Assembly (NCBI GenBank): GCA_958009055.1
Contig: OY253660.1
Location: 124,001 to 188,000 of the forward strand
Reading direction: 5' to 3'
Source: Choricystis sp. odSpoLacu1
Lineage: Eukaryota > Chlorophyta > Trebouxiophyceae
DNA: 64,000 bases
Below the pieces are notes generated by a model that had not been told where the DNA came from, did no database searches, and worked only from the letters and a program-made list of their open reading frames with translations. Below, in pieces: positions 41,438 through 53,300 of this stretch (position 1 is the stretch's first letter; each line of letters starts with the position of its first letter). A program made the position numbers and the translations under genes.

Positions 41438-42801
41438 TCAGTCCTCCGCGTTCAGCGGCACGTACAGGTCCTCAACTTTCAGCGTCTCACCGTCGATGCG
41501 AATGCCCCCGCGCGCGCCGAGCGCGACGCTGCCACCATACAGTTCCTTGTACACGGGAGGCAGCGGCCGCTCGACAGGCGGCGCCAGCCACAGGCGCAGC
41601 AGGTGGCGCGTGTGCTGAGCGTCATCCACAAACGCGGAACGCGTGTGCAGCACGCTGTGGTTGTTCAACAGTTGAATGTCGCCCGGCGCCAGCGCGTGCT
41701 CCAGCGGGAAGCGGGGGTCGTCCGTCAACTCTTCAAAGGCCGCCACGGCGACCTCCTGGGCGGCGGTCAGGCGCGGCACCTCGGGGAAGCGCTGCGAGTC
41801 GCGGTAGTAGTTTGAGGAGATGTTGATCGACAGGTAGCCGCGCGAAAAGTTCAGAATCGGCATCTCAAAAAATGGGTCCTTGCCAGCCGGCACCTCCCCC
41901 TTGCGGTCGTAGTACCAGGCGGAGCGAGCCGCCAGGATGGCGGCCGCGTCGGGGCGGGTGGCCAGGAGCTCGTTGTAGATAGAGATGGAGGATGCCCACC
42001 GGGAGAGGCCGCCCGACGCGGCGGGGGAGAGGGAGAGCAGGCTGACCAGGTCGGCGTTGTCCGTGTGCCACGGTTGAGCCGCCGCCGTGGCGTACAGCCT
42101 GGTGGTGGGCGCGGCCGGGTCGAGGCCCAGGTCCTTGATGTGGCCGACGAGGTGGCCTTTCTTGTTGTTTGGGCGCGCCACGCCCCAGTGCAACCCCAGG
42201 ATCCAGTAGCCTGCCACCACGTGCGCGCGTGTCCAGACGGCAGTCTCAATCGTGGGAAACCCGCGCAGCAGCGCAAAGCCGCGCCCAAACACCACGTCAT
42301 CCCGGATGGAGGTCAGCTTGGGGCCCAATGTCGGCAGGTGGGGCGCGACGGCGGCCAGCGTGATGGTGTCGATGCGGTCTGTGGACGCCAGCGCGGCGCG
42401 CGTCGCGGTTTGGAGTTCTTTCAAGTCAAACTCCGTCAACACCACCGCGTACGAGGCGGCGTCCGGGTAGTCGGCCGCCCGCCAGGCGCAGGGGCCGGTG
42501 ACGGGGTGGTAGGGGAGGACGGCGCCTTGGGTGCCCTGTGGGTTGGGTGGGTTGGGTGGTGGTGGGTCGACGCAACGATGCGTGCATTGCTGGTTGCCTC
42601 TCTCGCACCGCGGCTGGCGCCCCCCATCCGGCCACCCGGCCCGCACCAACAGCAGCCCAGTTCGCCCCCCACACCCGCGTACTGTGTCGGAGGCGCCAAC
42701 GTCCCCCCATTCGAGCGTACCGGTGCCAACGCCCGCACGCCGCCCTTGGCGACGGTGGGCGCGTCCCCGTCGACGGGGAAGACGGCTGCTTTGGCCGCCA
42801 T
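41438..42801 (-). CDS. TauD/TfdA-like Fe(II)/2-oxoglutarate dioxygenase
   Basis: Two exons, 42801-42721 and 42535-41438 (intron 42720-42536, GTACGC to CCCACAG, phase 0); 392 aa. The iron facial triad is visible: HxD in PWHTDNADLVSLLSL and a distal His in NNHSVLHTRSAF, with the 2-oxoglutarate Arg in HLLRLWLAPP. GFALLRGFP and YWILGLHWGVA are typical of TauD-like (clavaminate-synthase-like) proteins in fungi, algae and plants. Substrate unknown. The start is supported by MAAKAAVFPVDGD and by the exact phase match at the splice. A frame that ignores the splice would fuse in a long low-complexity N-terminus. Confidence 0.88.
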
Positions 42802-43112
42802 GGGGGAGCAGGTGGTAAAGGGTCGGCTCGGTGTGTGGGTGGAAAGGAAAGCGGGGGCGGAGGTGTTGTGGGTGGGTAAGGGGCAGAGCCAAAAAAACAC
42901 TTCGATGTGAGCGACCGGCCTGTTTTCTCTTCGTTGTCGTCGCGTCAACCCGGCGACCCCCCCTCAAGAAACGCGGTTCACACGTGCCGACTCGCGTCTC
43001 TCACTCTCTCGTCGGTCGAGTCCTGCTGACCCTCTGCTCCCGCTTCAAAAGAAAAACGGTTCATACACACAGCCATATAAAAACTAACACACAACTGGCC
43101 TATGCCTTTTCA
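42802..43112. other. Tandem intergenic region (311 bp)
   Basis: 5' flank of the TauD-like gene and 3' flank of the carrier gene, both on minus. An AT-rich patch (CATACACACAGCCATATAAAAACTAACACAC) near 43,063-43,092 fits a 3' UTR. No gene seen. Confidence 0.4.
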
Positions 43113-44137
43113 TCACGCCATCCCCAGCGCCTTCGCCCTCTCCCTCTTCTCCCACCACCCAGTCACTTGGTCAGACACAGCCCACACAATCGCCTGCCCC
43201 GGCGGAATCCGCAGCAGCCGCGGCGTCAGCCCCTTCCACAGCGCGCGCACATCCTCCTCCCTCGGCACCCGGGTCAACACATCGATGAAGCCGGAGTATT
43301 CGGCGCCCGCGCCGGTGGCCTGGGCTTGGAGGCGCGTCTTGCACACGTCAAAGGGGCCTGTAACCACAGGCCCAATGCAGGCAGCCGAAAACCCAGACGC
43401 CATGCTCTGCAACGGCGCCAGCTGCTGAGAATCACCCTCCTGCTTGCCCCAGTACAGCTTGTCAAAGGCGGGCTTGGAGGTGAACAAGCACATCTGGTTG
43501 GTGCCGTTGCGCAGGACGGTGGGAGCAGCACCCGTCCACAGCGCGCGCACGCCCGCCTCCTTCACGATGGTCGTCGCCGCATGCACCGGCCCCTTGTACT
43601 TGAGCTTGGCCTTGTCGGTGCCGTGCTGGGCTTGGAGGGCGACCTTGACCTTCTCGAACGGGGTGACGACGACGAGGGCTTCCGTGACGCCCGCCGCCAG
43701 CCCCGCGAGCATGCGCCGCCCCGCCCCCAGACTCCCGTCCGGGTCGCGCAGCAGGCTTTGATAGAATGCATTCGTGCCCATGCGCAGGGCGTACTTGATG
43801 GTGAGGTGGGTGGCAAAGGGGGTCAGCCCTTTCCAGAGGGCGGAGACACCCTCCGTCGCGGCAATCGTGCGGCCGCAGTGTGCGATGCCACGGTACTGGC
43901 CGCCGTGGTCCAGCTGGAGGCGGGTCTTGATGACGTCGATGGGCTGCAGGCAGCAGGCTTCGACGACGCCGCCGATGGAGCCTGGAGTGAAAGTGGCGGG
44001 GGTTAGGGCGCGAAGAGAGAGGGACCAATCTGTTTCGCTCTCTCTCTCTCCACCCGCCAGTCTCTCTCACCTGCCACGCTCTTGACGGCGGGAGGCACGT
44101 GGTACACGCCGGCTTCCTTGGAGCCGGGAGTCGACAT
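43113..44137 (-). CDS. SFC1: Mitochondrial succinate/fumarate carrier (SFC1-like)
   Basis: An inner-membrane SLC25 transporter that exchanges cytosolic succinate for matrix fumarate, linking the glyoxylate and TCA cycles. Exon 1 44137-44071, intron 44070-43982 (89 nt), exon 2 43981-43113; 311 aa, normal. The three carrier signatures are QPIDVIKTRLQ, TPFEKVKVALQAQ and GPFDVCKTRLQAQ. Specificity blocks are nearly identical to plant SFC1: SIGGVVEACCLQPIDVIKTR, ALWKGLTPFATHLTIKYALR, GTNAFYQSLL, GAAPTVLRNGTNQ and RIPPGQAIVWAVSDQVTG. Confidence 0.94.
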
Positions 44138-44527
44138 CGCGGTGAGGAGAGAGGGAGGGAGGGGAGGACAACGCAACGAATTGACCGCCAGTCGTCGGGG
44201 CAGAGCCGCGACAGCGGGAGGGAGCGTTCGCGGTGGTTTCCTCCTTGCCTCACGCCCTGCAGTCGAGCGGTGCGCGCGTGGGAACGCGACGCCCGCTGAT
44301 GCACAGGGTGTTGCGCGGCGGGGAGGGCGCAGCGATTGTGTGGAAGAACAAAAAAGAGTGTCGGCTGTTTTTGTTCACACGACCGAAAACACACACAAAA
44401 CCGGGCGCCCCCAGACGCCTCCCCGCGGCCTTTGCTTGGGTGTTCACAAGAGCTTCGTATCAGAGGCCACACAGATAAGAGTACACAACGGGGTGCCTAT
44501 TGTTCACCCCCAAACTAACGCGTTTCT
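44138..44527. other. Tandem intergenic region (390 bp)
   Basis: 5' flank of SFC1 and 3' flank of the thioesterase gene, both on minus. It contains short A-rich runs and no plausible coding frame, RNA or repeat. Confidence 0.45.
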
Positions 44528-45550
44528 TTAACTCGTCTCTAACCCTCCCTCTTCATCCTCCCCTCTCAAATACGCATCCACCACGCTCTCCTGAAACCAT
44601 TCCCTCGAAATCTGCATGTGGGCCCCTGGGGCGGTGGCCAGCACCAGGGCGCCTCGATCATCCAGCGCGCGCAGTCCGATCCAGTCTTCGCGAAACAGCT
44701 CGGTGTCCCGCATTCCCACCAACCTGCCATCCGCGTCCACGTCCGCAAACCAGGCGGAGTCACGGGGCACGACCGTGATGTCGCGGTCGAAGCGAAACGC
44801 GATGAAGCGGTGCAGGCGGGCGAGCGAGGGTGCGTACGTCTCATTTTTTGAGGGCCGCTCATTGTTGATGTCCGCCAGGAACATCGACCCCGCCAAATAG
44901 TCCGCCAGTCTGTCGGGGGGGCGGTAGTACTGGGCCTGTATGATGGCGGCCTGGACGGGGGGGGCAAAGGCGGCGGCATTCACAGCGGCCTCGACGATGG
45001 AGCACAGCCGCGCCAGGCCGGGGGGCGGCCGCGGCTCTGGCGCCCCTGTGGGTGCCCGCCCCCCACGAACGCTCCATGGGCACGCGGGCGGCGCCGCCAC
45101 GCCGCGGTGGGGGGCGCCCAGCGTGATGAGGGTGCGGAGTCGGAGGTGGGGACACCTCTGCGCGACCGCCCGCAGAAACAGGCCGCCTTGGGAGAAGCCG
45201 ACAGCATTGAACCCGTCAGCCAGCCTGGTGTCAGCTTCTAAATCAGCGCACGCGCGTGCGACCAGTGCGTCTGCGCGGCCGAAGAAGCCGGACGCAACGT
45301 CGGCCGCGACGCCGCGCCCGCCGCCGGTGTCTAAAGAAACGACGGGAGTGCCGCCCAAAGCAGCACTTGTGCCTTCAGCCAAAGAGCCCAGAGACCAGGC
45401 CGAGCAGCAGGAGTCGCCCATGCCGTGCAGGAAGACGACGGGGAGGGAGCGGCTGGTGGTGGTGGGGGGTGCGGCGGTGGGTGGTGGCGCCAGCACGACG
45501 GCGGTAGTTGGCGCCGCCGCAAGCGCGGCGACTAGCAGCAGCAACATCAT
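44528..45550 (-). CDS. Palmitoyl-protein thioesterase (PPT1-like), secreted/lysosomal
   Basis: Removes palmitate from cysteines of proteins in lysosome or vacuole. Single exon, 340 aa from ATG 45550 (a second ATG follows at once). Residues 1-18 are a signal peptide (MMLLLLVAALAAAPTTA). Oxyanion motif PVVFLHGMGDSC; nucleophile Ser in NAVGFSQGGLFLRA; family block QAQYYRPPDRLADYLAGSMF and LADINNER; acid and His of the triad in DRDITVVPRDSAWF and TAPGAHMQIS. An upstream in-frame GTG at 45613 was rejected because the signal peptide begins exactly at 45550. Divergent from the GPHR-like gene. Confidence 0.93.
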   Translation of the reverse strand: MMLLLLVAALAAAPTTAVVLAPPPTAAPPTTTSRSLPVVFLHGMGDSCCSAWSLGSLAEGTSAALGGTPVVSLDTGGGRGVAADVASGFFGRADALVARACADLEADTRLADGFNAVGFSQGGLFLRAVAQRCPHLRLRTLITLGAPHRGVAAPPACPWSVRGGRAPTGAPEPRPPPGLARLCSIVEAAVNAAAFAPPVQAAIIQAQYYRPPDRLADYLAGSMFLADINNERPSKNETYAPSLARLHRFIAFRFDRDITVVPRDSAWFADVDADGRLVGMRDTELFREDWIGLRALDDRGALVLATAPGAHMQISREWFQESVVDAYLRGEDEEGGLETS

Positions 45551-45794
45551 GACGTGTGCAGTGGTGCCAGCGGTGCCTGAGCCCGCGTGCGCGGGCGGTG
45601 GTGGGTCGCACACACAAAGGAATGCAAAAACACGCCCTTGTGTCGATGAACCCGCTCTTTGTCGCTTGTTTCAGTCCGTGCGATTGGAACGCGTTTGTAA
45701 CACTCGGGAAAGCGCCGCGCGCTCTCCTTGCGTCGAGCTATACACACAGCGCACGCATCCACACACACTCTCTCGTCTTCCTATCCACAACCAC
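45551..45794. promoter_or_regulatory. Divergent promoter region between thioesterase and GPHR-like genes
   Basis: 244 bp between start codons at 45550 (minus) and 45795 (plus). CA-rich near the plus start (TATACACACAGCGCACGC). A shared promoter is inferred. Confidence 0.4.
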
Positions 45795-47301
45795 ATGTGG
45801 ACCCCCCTCGCCCTGGCCCTTGGCTTTGCCGGCCCCGCCGCCGCGGGGTGGCACTTCTTCGAAGCCTCGCTCGACGACGGCGGCGCGGACGCGCCCGCCC
45901 AAGCCCTGTTTGCCGCCTCCTTTGCCCTGTCCGCGGGGCTGCTGGAGCTGCTGGTGGCGGAGGTGGCGGGCGTGCTGCCCGCGGGCGTGCGGGCGGCCGC
46001 GTGGCGCGTGGACGTGGGGGCGTTGTTGTTGTTGTTGCTGGTGGCGTTGCCCTACACCACGCTGTACCGTGTGCTGGCGTCCAGGCGTGAGTGGTGGATG
46101 GGGTTGGATTGATTTTGGCGGGCAAGAGAGAGGCAAAAATCATTTTTTTCACCCCTTCCCTCCCCCCCCCCCCCCCCCAGCCTCCTCCACCCCCGCCTCC
46201 GCCGCCGTCGGCGCGGCCGCCGGCCTGTTCGTCGCTCTGACCGCCTTCTGGCTGGTGGCGGGCCGGTGGCCGGGCGTGCCCCCCCCGGGCACTGTGCCGC
46301 GGCTGGCCGCCGCGGTCGCGCGTGCGGGCGCGGCGGGCGCGGCCGTCGTTGGCGCCCTCTCAGGCTATGGTGCCGTCGCCCTGCCCCGCGCCTATCTGGC
46401 CGCCTTTGTCAGGCCAGTGACATCACGTGACGTGACGGCCGCAGAGGCTCAACTCGTGCGCACGGTGGAGCTGGCAGCAAGGAAGCGCAAGGCAGCGGCG
46501 CTGGCGGCAGCCGCGCACACGGCCGGCCGGGGAGGCGGCACCGCCACCACCGCCAAGGGCTTCTTTGGCGGCTTGCTCACGGCTCGTTCTGGCGGTGGCG
46601 CCGCGGCTGCCGCCACCGCCGCCGCCGACGACGCGCGCGCGCTCGACGCGCTCGCGCGAGAGTTGGCAGCAGACGCTCTCGACGCGCGCACCGAAGCCGC
46701 CCGCGCCCGTGCCGCCCGCACCCTGAGCGGGCGCGCACGCAACGCGATTGGGTATGGTCTGAGTGCCTACTGTGTGGTGCGGGTGGCGGCCGCCGCGCGC
46801 GACGTCGCGCGGCCGCCGCCTCCCGGCGCAGCGGCCGACCCTTCTGCCCGCGCGCTGGGGGCCGCCCTGTCCGCCGCCACCCGGGGGCGGCTGGCTCTGT
46901 CGGCTGCCGATGCATCGCATTACGTCGCCGTTGCTTTCGTGGGAGCTGTCGGCGTGGGCTCGCTGCAGGGTTTCCTGCGCGCCTGCCGCCGCGCGCTGGC
47001 CGCCGCGTCGGGTGCAGCGCGCGGGTCGGCCGCCCCCGTGGCAGCCGCCCTGGCCCTGTCCGAAGTGCTGGGCTTGTACGCGCTGTCCACCTTGCTGCTG
47101 ACCGCGAGGCGACTGCCCCCGGAGCCCGCGGCCGCGGTGTCGGCAGCGCTGGGGGGCGCGGTGGGCGGCGACGGCGGCGCGCTGTTCAAGACGTTCAATA
47201 TCGCGTTTCTGCTGTCGGCAGCCCTCACGGTGGCAGGCCTGGCTGCCGCGCGTGCCGTGGCGGAGCCTGCGGGGTTGGGGGGAGGAGTGGGGCGGCTGTA
47301 G
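45795..47301 (+). CDS. Golgi pH regulator / GPCR-type G protein (GPHR/GTG family)
   Basis: A polytopic membrane protein of the GPHR family: an anion channel that helps acidify Golgi in animals; GTG1/2 in plants. Exon 1 45795-46086, intron 46087-46180 ending in a C17 tract plus AG (phase 1), exon 2 46181-47301; 470 aa. N-terminal helices span residues 1-100; conserved GPHR blocks follow: GALSGYGAVALPRAYLAAFV, VRTVELAARKRKAAAL, ARNAIGYGLSAYCVVRVAAA, HYVAVAFVGAVGVGSLQGFL, ALSEVLGLYALSTLLL. The central loop is Ala-rich. The C-terminal block FNIAFLLSAALTVA matches FDVIFLVSAL of the family. Divergent from the thioesterase gene. Confidence 0.88.
46162..46178 (+). repeat. C17 homopolymer forming the polypyrimidine tract of an intron
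   Basis: Seventeen consecutive Cs immediately precede the AG acceptor of the GPHR-like intron. This is the longest homopolymer I noticed in the window. Being intronic, its length has no coding consequence. Confidence 0.8.
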
Positions 47302-47396
47302 AGAGAGTAGAAGGATTAGTTGGTTAAAGCTATAACCTCCCGTTTAACACACAGAGCGAAAGCACAGCACAGAAAACAAACACACACCCTCTCTCT

Positions 47397-50300
47397 CTAA
47401 AACCAGGCCATCCACCAAATGTACATCTCGCTCAGATTCTTTTTGTCGGTGGCTTCATCCACCAGTGCCGCGACGTGTCCTTCCACACTCAGCGGCAGCG
47501 TCGGCGTCGACCGCACGCCCAGCAGCGTCCCCTCCAGCCGCCCCCGCATCGTGTCCAGCGCGTCCTGGGCGTGCGGGTTGCCGCCATCGTCGCCGGCCGC
47601 GGCGTCGCTGCCGCCACCGGCTGCGCGGGAGGTGGTGGCGCCAGTGCGGCCGCTCCGTCCGCTGCCGCGCGCCCACTCGACGAGCGGGTCGTGCACAAAC
47701 GTCTCCAGCACGGACAGCAGGGCATCCCGGGACGCACGCAACACGGCCAGGGTGGCCTCTGCCGCCGCCCGGTAGGCACCCTCATGCCCCGACACGCCGC
47801 ACGCGTCCACCACGTTTTGGGTGAGGCGGAACGGGACGACCTCGGGTTTCTCGAGCGTCAACCCCCGATCAAACAAGCACGAAAAGTCGACGTGCACCAC
47901 ATCCCCCGTCGTCGCGTCCAGCAGCATGTTTTCACCGTGCCGGTCGCCCAGGCCGACGACGTGGCCGACCATGGACCACGCAGCTGCTGAGCGCGCAAAC
48001 GCCAAGCGCGCAGACAGCCAGGCACCAGGGTCGGGGAACGTGGCCAAGAGCCACTCATGCAGGCGGGGTGGGAACCGGGCCAGCGTTCTCGCCAGCCACT
48101 CGGTGCGTGGCCGCCCCGCCCCAGCCTCGTACGCCGCCTTGATCGAGGGATTGGTTTTGGAGCGATCAAACTCGCCCCGCGCCTCGTACGCTGCCTGGCA
48201 GCACGCGCGCAGCACACTGGTGTGCGGCACCCACTCGATCAGGCCGCAGTCTTCTGTGAGTGGTTGGACCGCAAACCGGCGCAGGGTCAACCCGCGCGCG
48301 CGGGCGGGGGGGGGCGGCGTCGAAGAGGGCGTTGGCGACGCCGGCGACCTCCATCATGCGCGCGTCCTTCCTGAGGTCGTCCCTCGGTTTGGCCAGGAAG
48401 CCGTAGCGGCGCCCATCGGAGCCAATGAGTGTCACACGCTTGGGGCGTTGCAGGGAGGACAGCACGGTGACGGTGTCGTCGATGCCGGCGACGGAAACGA
48501 GGGTGGTGGCATCACCATCCACCGCGGGCGCGGACGCCAGGGCGGCAGCCACGGGCACCACCACGCCACACGGCAGCAGGCGGGCCAGCGCCGCAAAGTC
48601 GGACTTGACAGACAGAGCCCGTGCGCGAGAATCAACGGGGTGGTGGGCCAGGCGTTCCAACTGGGCGGTGAGGGCCGCGAACGACGCGTGCAGGTCTCGT
48701 GCGGCGCGCCCGCCCCCCGCCCCGTCCGCCGCCCGCCGCGCGGACGACAGCACGGCGGCCGCCGCCTCCGCGCGGGCGGGGTGGGCGGAGCGAGACACGG
48801 GGGCCAGCGCCCACAGGGACTGGTGGGGGTGGGCGGCAGTCACTCGAGTGACCAGCGCGCGCGCCGCGCCGCGCGTGTCGGCGTGCGGGTGGCACAGCCG
48901 CGACGTCAGCTGGGGCAGGGCGGGCAGCCAGGCGGATGGGGGCAGGCTTTTGCTCAAATCAGCCATGGCGGCCAGCACGTCTGCGCGTGCTTGGCGTTCG
49001 CGTGCCGCCGCACGCGCGCCGGGCGCGGCCGCGCACGCGGAGCCAAACTCGAAAAACACGGTCAGCAACCGGGGCAGCGCCTGCGCCGCGCGCGCGGACA
49101 CGGCGCCCCCGCCTCCACCCAGGGCTGCACTATACTGGCGCAGGACGAGGGGCACAATCTCTGAATACGGCGCCTCCTCGCCGAGCGCGATGCGCGCGCG
49201 GCCGCCGAGGCGGTCGCCGCGGTGGCCGCCGCGGCCGGCGGCTGTGGGGGCGGTACCCGCTCCACCCGCCGCAGCCGCTGCCGCTGCTGCTTGCCTCGCT
49301 CTGGCGTCGGCGGCCAGGGCATCCAGGTACGCGCCATACGAAAAGTGGGCCTCCGCCCCGACGCGCGAGCCCCGCGGGGCGAGGGACGACGCAGCGTCAT
49401 ACAGCCGCGCCACGTCCCGCCCCGCGCCCGCGCCCGCGGCGGCTGCCCACTCGGCCAGCTGAAGCGTGGCTTCAGCCTCGCCCAGTCGGTCGGCGGGGGC
49501 GGGGGCGGAGCCGCCGGCGCCCGCGCGGCGGTGTTCGGCGGTGGCGACCGCCTGCCTCACCAAAGCCAGCGCGGCGGCGGGCCTGTCACGCGCCCACAGC
49601 AGGCGGGCGCGCTCCAGCCCGGCTCCCGGGGCGCCGCGAGCAGCTGCTTCCAGGGCGGCCGCGGCGGCGGCGTCCAGGTGGCCGCGCGCACGGGCCAGCC
49701 GGGCGAGCGCCAGCCACGCATCCCCTACGTCCCCATCCGCGCCCGCCAGGGAGGCCAGGGAGCGGCGCACCGCCAGGATGGGTTCCTGGGCGGCCAGGGA
49801 GGGTTGGACGGCGGCCAGGCGGGCGTCCCACCGCAGGCGGCGCGCACGCTCGAGCGGGCCGGCCGGCGCCAACGCGCCTCCTCCCAGCAGCATGGCGCCC
49901 GCGTCGGCCGCTTCCTGCAGGGCGTGGAGACGCACACACACGGGCGCCGCCCGGTCGTACGACTCGAGGGCGGCGGCGCGCAGGGCGGGCACGGCGTCCG
50001 CGCGCGCGGTGGCGAGCGCGGCCGCGAACGCGGGCGCGTCGCGCGCGTGCAGGGCGGCCAGGGCGCCCCCGATCCGCGCCTCCCAGCGTTCGTCATCGGT
50101 GAGGGCGGCCAGCGCTGCTGCAGTGGGGGGTGGAGGGCGGCGGTGGGGAGTGGAGGCGGGGGCGTCGTCGCGTGGACCCCTGCTGCCGTCGTCGGCCACG
50201 GACGCCAAGTGCTCCTCCAGCACGTCCCACCTCCCCAGACGCCACGCGGCCGCCACCCCCACCGCCGCCAGCCGGCGCCGCGTGGCACCGGGGGGGGTGG

Positions 50301-53300
50301 CCCGCGCCCACCCGTCCACACCGGCCAGGGCGGCTTCCAGGCGGCCGCCACCGATCAGGGCACGCAGCGCGCCGCGCCGCGCCGCGTCGAGGGCGGACGC
50401 GGGGTCGTCGGTGCCGGGGGACAGCTGGGTGCCGCCACCAGCGCTGCTGGAGCGACCGCCACCCCCGCCACCGCGTTGGGAGGGGCGGCGGGGGGCGCCG
50501 CCAGCGGACGAGGGGCCTGGGGCGGACGACTCAAGCGCAGATCGAGCAGCACCGAGTTCGAGTTCGTACAGCGCGAGCGCGTCGCCCCACGCGCCCGAAG
50601 CTTCGGCGGCCAGCAGGTCGTCTGCCGCGGCGGCACCGCCCGGGCGCAGGCGGGCGAGCCCAGCCAACGAATCCGGCTCGCCCAGGGGGCGGTGCACGGC
50701 TTGCAGCGCGGTCACAGTGGCATCCTCGTACACCGGCGACCGCGCGGCGGCCGGGTTGAGACCGCCCCCGTGGCGCGACCGGGCTGCCGTCTCGGCGTAG
50801 CGGGCGGCGCGGGCGTGTGCTCCCGCCGCGGCGGCGGCGTCGGCCAGGGCGTCGGGCGGGAGTTCGTGCAGGAGGGCGGCCAGGGCAGCTGGGTCGACGC
50901 CGCCCGCGTCGGGCGGGGCGGGCGGCGACCGCGCCGAGGGAGCGGTCGCGCCCCCCGCCCGGCTGCCCGCCCCCACGGCGGGGGCCGCCCACGCGGCCAG
51001 GGTGTCGATGACTTCAAACGCGTACTGCACGCAGAGCGCGCCCTCGCGCGACGCGCGGCCGCCCGCGAGCACAGCGCCTAGTTCTGCGGCGACATCCCCC
51101 CGCGCCGCCACGCCGCCGTGGGCCAGGGCGTCTGCCACCGCGTGCGGCAGCAGGAAGCGGCAGGCACCCACGTCCCGCCTGAAGACGGGGACGCAGGCGT
51201 CGTACAGCGGTTTCCAGGGGCCGCCCGCATGTGTCGCCACCAGCTGGCGCAACCAGAGCGCGAGCCAGCGCCAGGCGGGGGCTCCCGGGGGCAGGGTGTC
51301 GAACACGCAGCCGGGGGCGGGGGGGGCGGCGGCGACGAGGGCGTAGTGGGAGTGGAGGAAGGGGGCGGCGACGACGCGGTCCGACGGGGGGAGCGCGTCG
51401 AGCAGCGCGTTGCTTGCTGTCTCCCCCCCGCCCCCACTGTACGCGCGCAACACTTCCTGGGTGGCGTATGTAGCCGCATCGAGCGTCTGCATGGAGTCCG
51501 CCACCCGCAGCAGGCGCAGCAGGTGGGAGGAGAGGAGGCGGACGGGCAGGTCGGCACGGTCTGAGCGCGCGAGGGCAGAGGAGGTAGCGTGCGTGACGGT
51601 CGCGCCACTGCCACCACCGCCACTTCCACCGGGCGCACCCAGCTGCAGCAGCGCGGGGTCCACCGCGCCAATGATGCCCAGGCACTCGGCCGCCGCCAGG
51701 GCAGCCGCGGTGGAGGGCGCGGTGTCGACGCCGGGGGCGCAGCACGCGAGCAGCCCACCCACCATGTCACCCAGCAACCCTGCATCACCGCCACCCGCCA
51801 CTGCAGGCGAGTCTGGTGGGACCACACCAGCGTCCCCCTCCCCCACCGCCACCGCGCGGCGGGCGGCGGCAGCGGCCAGGACGCCGCCGAGCCACGGGCG
51901 CGCCGACGCGAGCAGCGACCGCAGCTCCCCCGCCGCGGTGGCGCGCACCGAGGGCGAGGGCGAGGCCAGCGGGGCCAGCAGGGCGCGCGCCCGGGCGGCG
52001 GGCGAGTCGTCCCCCCGGGCGGCGGCCAGGGCGGCGCGCACGGGGACGAGCGTGGCGACGCCGGCCGGCAGGGGGGGCAGCGCGGCCAGCACGCCCGCGT
52101 CCAGTCCGCCCCGCAGCACCAGTTCAGCAAGCGCGTCCGCAGCGGCGGCGGCAATGGGGCCGCTCTCAGCTGCTGGGTCCAGCAGGGCGACCGCGATCTG
52201 GGCGGCGGCCGCCGCGAGCGCGGGCGGCGCGTGGCGGGCGAGCGCTGCGACCAGCGCGCGCCACCCGGCCAGCGCTTGCAGGCGGGCGTCCGTGGGGGAG
52301 GGGGGGCGGGCGCCGACGGCCAACAAGACCAACAGCTGGGGGGCGTGGCGGCCGACGGCGGGGCCCAGCAGGTCGATGAGCAGGGTGACACAGCGCAGGA
52401 CGGCGAGCGGGGGAAGGGGGGGGGGCGGCGCCCGCGCGCGGCGGGGGGGGCGGGTGCGTGCCTCCCGCCGCGGCAGCTGCTGCAGCCGCATCCAGAGCAT
52501 CACCATACGCTTTCAACGTGCGGGTGACGTGGTCCCCCGAGTCGAGGAAGGGGGCGACTCCGTCTGCCGTGGGCGGCGCGTCGGCAAGGCGCGCCAGCCC
52601 CCCCAGCACGCCGCGCGCGCGGTCGGCGATGCCGGGAGGCACGGCGGCGGGCGGGGGTGGCCAGTCGGCTGCAGCGCCCACACGGGCGACGAGCTCACCA
52701 GCGACACGGGCGGCGGCGCGGGCCAGGAAGGCGTAAAAGTCGCGGCCAGCAGACGAGGAGACGGAGGGCGCGCGGTCGGTGGGCGGTCCGGCCGTTGCTT
52801 CAAAGAAACGCACAAAGCCATCAAAGTCGGCCGACCCATCCCACAACACTTTGGCGACGGCCAGGTGGCCCCACTCGCGCAGCAGGGTGCCCGCGTCGGA
52901 GCCCAGGCACGCGGCCAGGGCGGCCAGCGCGGAGGCGTCGCCCCGGTCGGCGACGGCGGGCAGGCCGTGCGGCACCAGGGCGGCGGCGGCGGCGCCGTCA
53001 TCCATGTCCAGGGCGTCTGCCAGTTCGGCCACCAGGTCGGGGTGGGTGGTCAGGCAGCGGGCGACGTACTCGACGAGCTGGGGGGAGGAGAAGAACCAGT
53101 CGCGCGGCGGCACGCCGCGCACTCGCGCCAGCGCGCACACCAGCTCCCCCGCCGTCGCGCGCACGCCGGGGTCGGCGTCATCCAGGCGGGCCACGATGAC
53201 GACGCGGGCCATGAGGTCGGAGCCAGGAGGGGGCGGGGATGGGGCGGCGGCTGCGAGCGCTGCGAGCGCAGCGACAAGCGCAGCACGCGCCCCTGCCGTG

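Noticed and set aside
45551..45613. Upstream GTG start at 45613 for the palmitoyl-protein thioesterase
   Set aside because: The extra residues (CDPPPPAHAGSG) would bury the signal peptide; the ATG at 45550 begins exactly at the hydrophobic signal.
48425..52500. Very long open frames antisense to ATR on the plus strand
   Set aside because: Shadow frames are expected in GC-rich DNA with few stops; they carry no family motifs, while the minus strand has ATR motifs.
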